Below, piece after piece: positions 59,080 through 64,000 of a DNA stretch of 64,000 bases. Source of the stretch: JBEVJK01 sp040510195 (GTDB lineage: Bacteria; Pseudomonadota; Alphaproteobacteria; Rhizobiales; Rhizobiaceae); the NCBI GenBank assembly GCA_040510195.1, contig JBEVJK010000079.1:1-64000 (forward strand), read 5' to 3'. The stretch's first letter is position 1. The number at the start of each line of letters is the position of its first letter. Made by a program: the position numbers and the translations under genes. The notes beneath the pieces were generated by a model. It ran no database searches, was not told the DNA's origin, and was given only the letters and a program-made list of their open reading frames with translations.

Positions 59080-62000
59080 ATGAACGTGCGGACCGACCCT
59101 TCGCTCCTCGAAACGGGAGTCCACCCGCTGCCGGCAGATGCCGAGCTGCCGATCCGTTCGATCTTCTTGCCGGAGGACAAGCTCCGCAAGCTGGGCGAAA
59201 GCCTCGCCAAGGGCGAGATCGACTTCTTCTACGGGCTTGGCGAGGAATTCGACTTCCATCAGCGCAACAAGGACAATGCGCGCCACATCCTCGAGGTCTA
59301 CCGCGTCACCAACGACGCCCAGGCCCGCGGCGAGACGGTCACGCCAGCGGCCCAATGGCTGCTCGACAACCACTATCTGGTCGAGGAGACGATCTATCAG
59401 ATCCGCCGCGATCTGCCGCGGCGCTTCTACCGCGAGCTGCCGACCATCGATGTCGGGGGCAGACAGATCCCGCGCGCCCTCGCGCTCGCCTGGATCTATG
59501 TCGCGCATGTCGATTCGACGGTGTCGGGCGAGCTCTTCAAGGCCATCGTCGAGGGCTACCAGTCGGTCGACCCGTTGCGAATCGGCGAATTGTGGGCGTT
59601 GCCCTCGCTGCTCCGCTTCGTGCTGATCGAGAACCTGCGTCGCCTGGCGCTACGGGTCAACCGATCCCGCGAGCTGCGCAGCATCGCCAATTCCGTGGCC
59701 GACGTGGTCCTGGCGAGCGGCGGCGACGACAACAGCACCCAGATCCTGACCGGCTATACCGACCACGCCCGCGACACCGCCTTTGCGACCCAGCTGCTCT
59801 ACCGCCTGCGCGACGGCTCGCAAAACGCCGGGCGGGCGCTGATCTGGCTGGAGACCGAGCTCGAAAAGTCCGGCAGCGACGCCGAAGAGATCATCATTGC
59901 CGAGCACCGCACGCTGTCTTCGGGCAACGTGACGACCGGCAACATCATTCGCGGCCTGCGCAAGATCAACGACATCGACTGGACCGAGTGGTTCGAGGCG
60001 ATCAGCCGCGTCGACGCCCTGCTGCGCGAGCGTACCGACTTCGCGGCGCTGGATTTCTCCTCTCGCGACCAGTACCGCACCGCAATCGAGGACCTCGCCC
60101 GCCGCTCGAACCTCAGCGAGTACTACGTCGCCGACCGAGCCTTGCAGCTGGCGGGAGCGGATGCGCCAGAGGTGGCGGGCGCCTCCCTCCCGGCGAAGGA
60201 CATCGGCTTTTGGCTGGTCGGCCCGGAGCGCCAGCAGCTCGAGGATGCGATCGGCTACCGGCCGAGCTTCGGCCGCCGCTTCCTGCGCTCGTTCGAAAGG
60301 ACCGGCTGGGCCGGCATCGCCGTCCCCGTGGCGCTGCTTACCGCGCTCTACCTCTGGGTGACCGGGGCGGCCCTGGTGGCGCTCGGCCTTTCGGCCGCGT
60401 CGGTCGCCCTGATGCTGATCTGCTTTGCACTGCCTGCGGCAGAGGCGACGCTCGGGCTCTTCAACACCTCTGTCCTGGCCTTCCTGAAGCCGACTCGGCT
60501 GGTCGGCTACGAATTCAAGGAAGGTATCCCGGCCGACCAGCGGACGCTGGTCGTGGTTCCCGCCCTGATCGGCTCGCGCGACGATGTCGACGAAACCGTC
60601 CGCAACCTGGAAGTGCATCATCTGGCCAACTCGAAGGGCGACATCCGCTTCGCGCTGCTGTCCGACTGGCCCGACAGCGACGTCGAGCAGAAGGCCTCCG
60701 ACCTGCAGATCCTCGACTACGCGCGGGCCGAGATCGCCCGCCTCAACGAGCGCTATCCCTGCGAAGGCTCGGCGCTCTTCCATCTTCTGCACCGGCGTCG
60801 CCTCTACAACGACGCTCAGTCGAGCTGGATGGGCTGGGAACGCAAGCGCGGCAAGCTCCACGAGCTGAACCGCCTGCTCCGCGGCGACAACGACACCACC
60901 TTCCTGCCGACCGACGTCCCCTTGCCGGAGAACGTCGTCTACGTGATGACGCTCGATTCCGATACGCGGATGACGCGCGACGTGGTGACCCGCCTGGTCG
61001 GCAAGCTGGCGCATCCGCTCAATCGACCGGTCGTCGACCCGGCGACGGGCTGCGTCAAGGCGGGCTACGGCATCCTGCAGCCGCGCGTCACCGCCTCGCT
61101 GACCACCGGCGACGAAGCCTCCTTCTTCCAGCGCGTCTTCTCGGCCAATCGCGGCCTCGACCCTTACGTCTTCGCCGTCTCCGACGTCTACCAGGACGTC
61201 TTTGGCGAAGGCACCTTCACCGGCAAGGGTCTCTACCACATCGATGCGATGGAGACGTCGCTGGAGGACCGGATCGGCGAGAACACGGTCCTCAGCCACG
61301 ACCTCCTGGAAGGCTCGATCGCGCGCGCCGCTCTGGTCACCGATGTCGAGGTGGTCGAGGATTACCCGACCCGCTACGCGGTGGACCGCTCGCGCCACCA
61401 CCGCTGGGCGCGCGGCGACTGGCAGCTGCTGCCGTTCATCTTCGGCCGCAGCAAGGGGCTGTCGCGACTGGCGCGCTGGAAGATGGTCGACAATCTGCGC
61501 CGCACGCTGACGCCGATCTTCTGGGTCGCCGCATCGGTGGCCGGATGGACTTTGCTCCCCTTCTCCCAGGCCGCCCAGTGGCAGGCGCTGCTGATCCTCA
61601 GCATGTTCATCGCGCTGACCTTCGACATCGTGGATTCGCTCATTCCCACGACCCGCGACGCCACCTTGCGCGGCCATCTGAGTGCGGTGGCGCGCGACTT
61701 CGCCTTCGGCACCGCCCAGGTGGTCCTCAAGATCGTGCTCCTCGCCGACGAGGCCTGGATGATGGGCGACGCCATCGTCCGCACGCTCTACCGCCTCACG
61801 GTGAGCCGCCTGAACCTGCTGGAGTGGCGTACCGCCTCCCAGGCGGGCAAGGCCGGAACCGACACGATCGCCGGCCAGTACCGCATGATGTACGGGGCCG
61901 TGGTCATCGGCCTCGCCGGCCCTCTCCTGCCCTTCCTGGCCGGTTCGACCGGCATCTACGTCGCGCTGATCTTTTCGGTGCTGTGGATCGTCTCGCCGGC

Positions 62001-64000
62001 CTTCGCCTGGCTGGTCAGCCGCTCGGCCGAGACCGAGGACCGGCTGGTGATCGACGACGCCGAGCGGGCAAGGCTGCGCACGATCGCCCGCCGGACATGG
62101 CTCTACTTCGAGACCTTCGTCACGCCCGAGCACAACATGCTGCCGCCGGACAATTTCCAGGAGGTGCCGCACCCCGTGGTGGCGGCGCGCACGTCGCCCA
62201 CCAACATCGGCGTCTACCTGCTGTCGATCATCTCGGCGCGCGACTTCGGCTGGATCAGCCTGGCCAGCGCGGTCGACCGCATCGAGGCGACCCTCGACAC
62301 GCTGGACAAGATGGAGCGGGCGCGCGGCCACTTCTACAACTGGTACGAGACGCGAACGCTCAATCCATTGCACCCGCTCTACATCTCCAGCGTCGACAGC
62401 GGCAACCTCGCCGGGCACCTGATTGCGCTGGCGGCTGCCTGTCAGGAATGGGCCGAGGCGCCGGCCGTCCACCTGCAGGGCGATTTCGACGGCCTGCTCG
62501 ACACCGTGGCCATCCTGGAGGAGAGCCTGGAGGCGCTGCCCGACGACCGCCGTCAGCTGCGCCCGCTCAGGAAGCGGCTCATGGACCGCATCGGCGGCAT
62601 GCGCCGTGCCGTCGACACGATCAAGACCGAGCCGGAAATGGCGTCCATCCGCACCATCAATCTCGCCGTGATCGCCGCGGAGCTGCGCAAGCTCGCCGAT
62701 TCCATCCACCACGAGACCGATTCGCCGCGCAGCGAGGAGCTCGCCGGCTGGGCCGCCAAGCTGGAGGCGACCTGCGAGGCCCATGTCAGCGATGCCCACA
62801 GCGACCACACCCACCTTGCCGAGCTGCGGACCCGGCTGGAGACGCTGCGCGAGCGTGCGAGGCTTTATGCGTTCGAGATGAACTTCTCCTTCCTGCTCCG
62901 GCAGGACCGGAAGCTGCTGGCCATCGGCTATCGGGTGGAGGATCACCAGCTCGACGAGAGCTGCTACGACCTCCTGGCCTCCGAGGCGCGTCTGACGAGC
63001 CTCTTTGCCATCGCCAAGGGCGACATCCCGACCGAGCACTGGTTCCGCCTCGGCCGGCCGATCGTCGAGATCGGCTTCCGCGGCGCCCTGATGTCGTGGT
63101 CGGGCTCGATGTTCGAGTACCTGATGCCGCCGCTGGTGATGAAGGAGCCGCAAGGCGGCCTGCTCAACCAGACGAGCCATCTCGTCATCCGCCGCCAGAT
63201 CCAGTACGGCCGTTCCAAGCAGATCCCGTGGGGCATTTCCGAGGCCGCCTACAACGGCCGCGACCGCGAGATGACCTACCAGTACACGAATTTCGGCGTG
63301 CCGGGCCTGGGCCTGAAGCGAGGCCTGGCCCAGAACACGGTGATTGCCCCCTATGCGACGGTGCTTGCGGCCCAGTTCATGCCGCATGACGCGGTCGAGA
63401 ACCTGCGACGCTTGCGCCTGATCGGCGCCCTCGGGCGCTACGGCTTCTACGACGCCGTCGACTTCACCCCGCAGCGGGTGCCGGAGGGCGACCGCCGCGC
63501 CATCGTCTACAACTACATGGCCCACCACCAGGGCATGTCGATCGTCGCCATCGCGAATGCGGTGTTCGAGGGCCGCATGCGCGACCGCTTCCACTCCGAC
63601 CCGGTCATCGAGGCGGCCGAGCTGCTCTTGCAGGAAAAGGCGCCGCGCGACGTCCCGATCTCCGTTGCCAAGCCGGAGGCGACCGAACGGGTCAAGGCGG
63701 TCGACGCGGTCGAGCTCAGCCCCGACACTCGCGTGGTGGTCAACCCGCTGCGCGCATTGCGCTCGACGGACCTGATGAGCAATGGCCACTATTCGGTGAT
63801 GCTGACGGCCACCGGATCCGGCTCCAGCCGCTGGAACGACCTCTCCGTCACACGCTGGCAGCCCGACCCGACCGAGGACCGGATGGGCTCGTATCTGTTC
63901 GTCCGTGACATGGAGTCGGGCGCATGGTGGTCGGCGACGGCCGAGCCCCGGCAGGCGCCCGACGAGACCTGCCAGACGCTGTTCTGCGACGACAAGGCGA
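59080..64000 (+). CDS. ndvB: cyclic beta-1,2-glucan synthase, N-terminal 1640 codons
   Basis: The frame is open from ATG 59080 to the right edge and is incomplete at its 3' end; family members are about 2800-2870 residues. It starts M-N-V-R-T-D-P-S. An in-frame TAG at 59071 excludes an earlier start. The first 400 residues are the cytoplasmic initiation part; hydrophobic helices are at about 407-460, 807-850 and 938-980. The GT84 glycosyltransferase centre includes D626-S-D628 and R-H-H-R-W (772-776). The GH94 phosphorylase part lies beyond the edge. This enzyme makes periplasmic cyclic glucans in rhizobia. The minus strand carries a very long open frame here, which I treat as a shadow. Confidence 0.95.
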   Translation, partial: MNVRTDPSLLETGVHPLPADAELPIRSIFLPEDKLRKLGESLAKGEIDFFYGLGEEFDFHQRNKDNARHILEVYRVTNDAQARGETVTPAAQWLLDNHYLVEETIYQIRRDLPRRFYRELPTIDVGGRQIPRALALAWIYVAHVDSTVSGELFKAIVEGYQSVDPLRIGELWALPSLLRFVLIENLRRLALRVNRSRELRSIANSVADVVLASGGDDNSTQILTGYTDHARDTAFATQLLYRLRDGSQNAGRALIWLETELEKSGSDAEEIIIAEHRTLSSGNVTTGNIIRGLRKINDIDWTEWFEAISRVDALLRERTDFAALDFSSRDQYRTAIEDLARRSNLSEYYVADRALQLAGADAPEVAGASLPAKDIGFWLVGPERQQLEDAIGYRPSFGRRFLRSFERTGWAGIAVPVALLTALYLWVTGAALVALGLSAASVALMLICFALPAAEATLGLFNTSVLAFLKPTRLVGYEFKEGIPADQRTLVVVPALIGSRDDVDETVRNLEVHHLANSKGDIRFALLSDWPDSDVEQKASDLQILDYARAEIARLNERYPCEGSALFHLLHRRRLYNDAQSSWMGWERKRGKLHELNRLLRGDNDTTFLPTDVPLPENVVYVMTLDSDTRMTRDVVTRLVGKLAHPLNRPVVDPATGCVKAGYGILQPRVTASLTTGDEASFFQRVFSANRGLDPYVFAVSDVYQDVFGEGTFTGKGLYHIDAMETSLEDRIGENTVLSHDLLEGSIARAALVTDVEVVEDYPTRYAVDRSRHHRWARGDWQLLPFIFGRSKGLSRLARWKMVDNLRRTLTPIFWVAASVAGWTLLPFSQAAQWQALLILSMFIALTFDIVDSLIPTTRDATLRGHLSAVARDFAFGTAQVVLKIVLLADEAWMMGDAIVRTLYRLTVSRLNLLEWRTASQAGKAGTDTIAGQYRMMYGAVVIGLAGPLLPFLAGSTGIYVALIFSVLWIVSPAFAWLVSRSAETEDRLVIDDAERARLRTIARRTWLYFETFVTPEHNMLPPDNFQEVPHPVVAARTSPTNIGVYLLSIISARDFGWISLASAVDRIEATLDTLDKMERARGHFYNWYETRTLNPLHPLYISSVDSGNLAGHLIALAAACQEWAEAPAVHLQGDFDGLLDTVAILEESLEALPDDRRQLRPLRKRLMDRIGGMRRAVDTIKTEPEMASIRTINLAVIAAELRKLADSIHHETDSPRSEELAGWAAKLEATCEAHVSDAHSDHTHLAELRTRLETLRERARLYAFEMNFSFLLRQDRKLLAIGYRVEDHQLDESCYDLLASEARLTSLFAIAKGDIPTEHWFRLGRPIVEIGFRGALMSWSGSMFEYLMPPLVMKEPQGGLLNQTSHLVIRRQIQYGRSKQIPWGISEAAYNGRDREMTYQYTNFGVPGLGLKRGLAQNTVIAPYATVLAAQFMPHDAVENLRRLRLIGALGRYGFYDAVDFTPQRVPEGDRRAIVYNYMAHHQGMSIVAIANAVFEGRMRDRFHSDPVIEAAELLLQEKAPRDVPISVAKPEATERVKAVDAVELSPDTRVVVNPLRALRSTDLMSNGHYSVMLTATGSGSSRWNDLSVTRWQPDPTEDRMGSYLFVRDMESGAWWSATAEPRQAPDETCQTLFCDDKA

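Noticed and set aside
59650..63789. A 1379-codon open frame on the minus strand across the cyclic glucan synthase
   Set aside because: Its translation is low-complexity, rich in Arg, Val, Asp and Gly with no domain, and it lies opposite a clear NdvB frame. High GC makes such antisense frames common.

Overview
The window is a GC-rich stretch of an alphaproteobacterial chromosome, almost certainly from the Rhizobiales and most like the Mesorhizobium/Aminobacter (Phyllobacteriaceae) group. The reasons are the content and gene order: a suf operon led by a second cysteine desulfurase and preceded by an Irr-type (ICE) iron box, a poly-hydroxyalkanoate phasin, a clpS-clpA pair, a long GatA with a lineage-type insertion, plsY-dprA-topA-rnr in one run, and a giant cyclic beta-1,2-glucan synthase (NdvB/ChvB) at the right edge. 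Nearly all of the DNA is coding. I see no rRNA, tRNA, CRISPR array, prophage or insertion sequence.

Layout. 1-3.1 kb: end of a VOC protein, a monooxygenase-fold protein, an RhlE-type RNA helicase, a TfoX-like gene broken by an amber codon, and a GFA-fold zinc protein. 3.1-10.3 kb (minus strand): Fe-S assembly operon, cysteine desulfurase-sufB-C-D-S-T-A, with an ICE box upstream. 10.4-13.1 kb: alpha/beta hydrolase, a decayed toxin-antitoxin operon with intact antitoxin and palindromic operator, tyrS. 13-20.6 kb: AsmA-like giant, single-Cys peroxiredoxin, envelope M23 peptidase, PAP2 protein, AzlCD exporter. 20.6-26 kb: a dispersed repeat, clpA/clpS, phasin with terminator and operator, DacF-type carboxypeptidase with SPOR domain. 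26-36 kb: J-domain/VWA pair, DUF1489, L-serine dehydratase, YdcF-like protein, gatC-GNAT-gatA, metallo-hydrolase, ruvX, AidB-like dehydrogenase. 36.3-48.2 kb (plus strand): pyrB with a pseudo-dihydroorotase, plsY, dprA, topA, rnr, a frameshifted DUF983 gene, NUDIX, MFS, rpmG. 48.3-49.3 kb: PilZ gene and a second copy of the dispersed repeat.

49.3-56.6 kb is the main accessory-looking region. A tightly overlapping minus-strand operon (THI5/NMT1-type ABC importer, CodA-type amidohydrolase, FAD-dependent dehydrogenase, flavodoxin-fold reductase) diverges from a RidA-family plus creatininase-family pair. Together they look like an import-and-catabolism module for a small cyclic N-heterocycle (ureide, lactam or pyrimidine-like), but the substrate cannot be read from sequence. 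No regulator is encoded next to it. 56.6-64 kb: YcaQ-type DNA glycosylase, galU and the first 1640 codons of the cyclic glucan synthase; GalU makes the UDP-glucose that this enzyme polymerises.

The best candidates for something new are the N-heterocycle module, the twinned leader sequence in front of sufB and sufA, the collapsed toxin-antitoxin locus, and the GNAT gene translationally locked between gatC and gatA. Start sites, product names and motifs were read by eye; no database search was possible.
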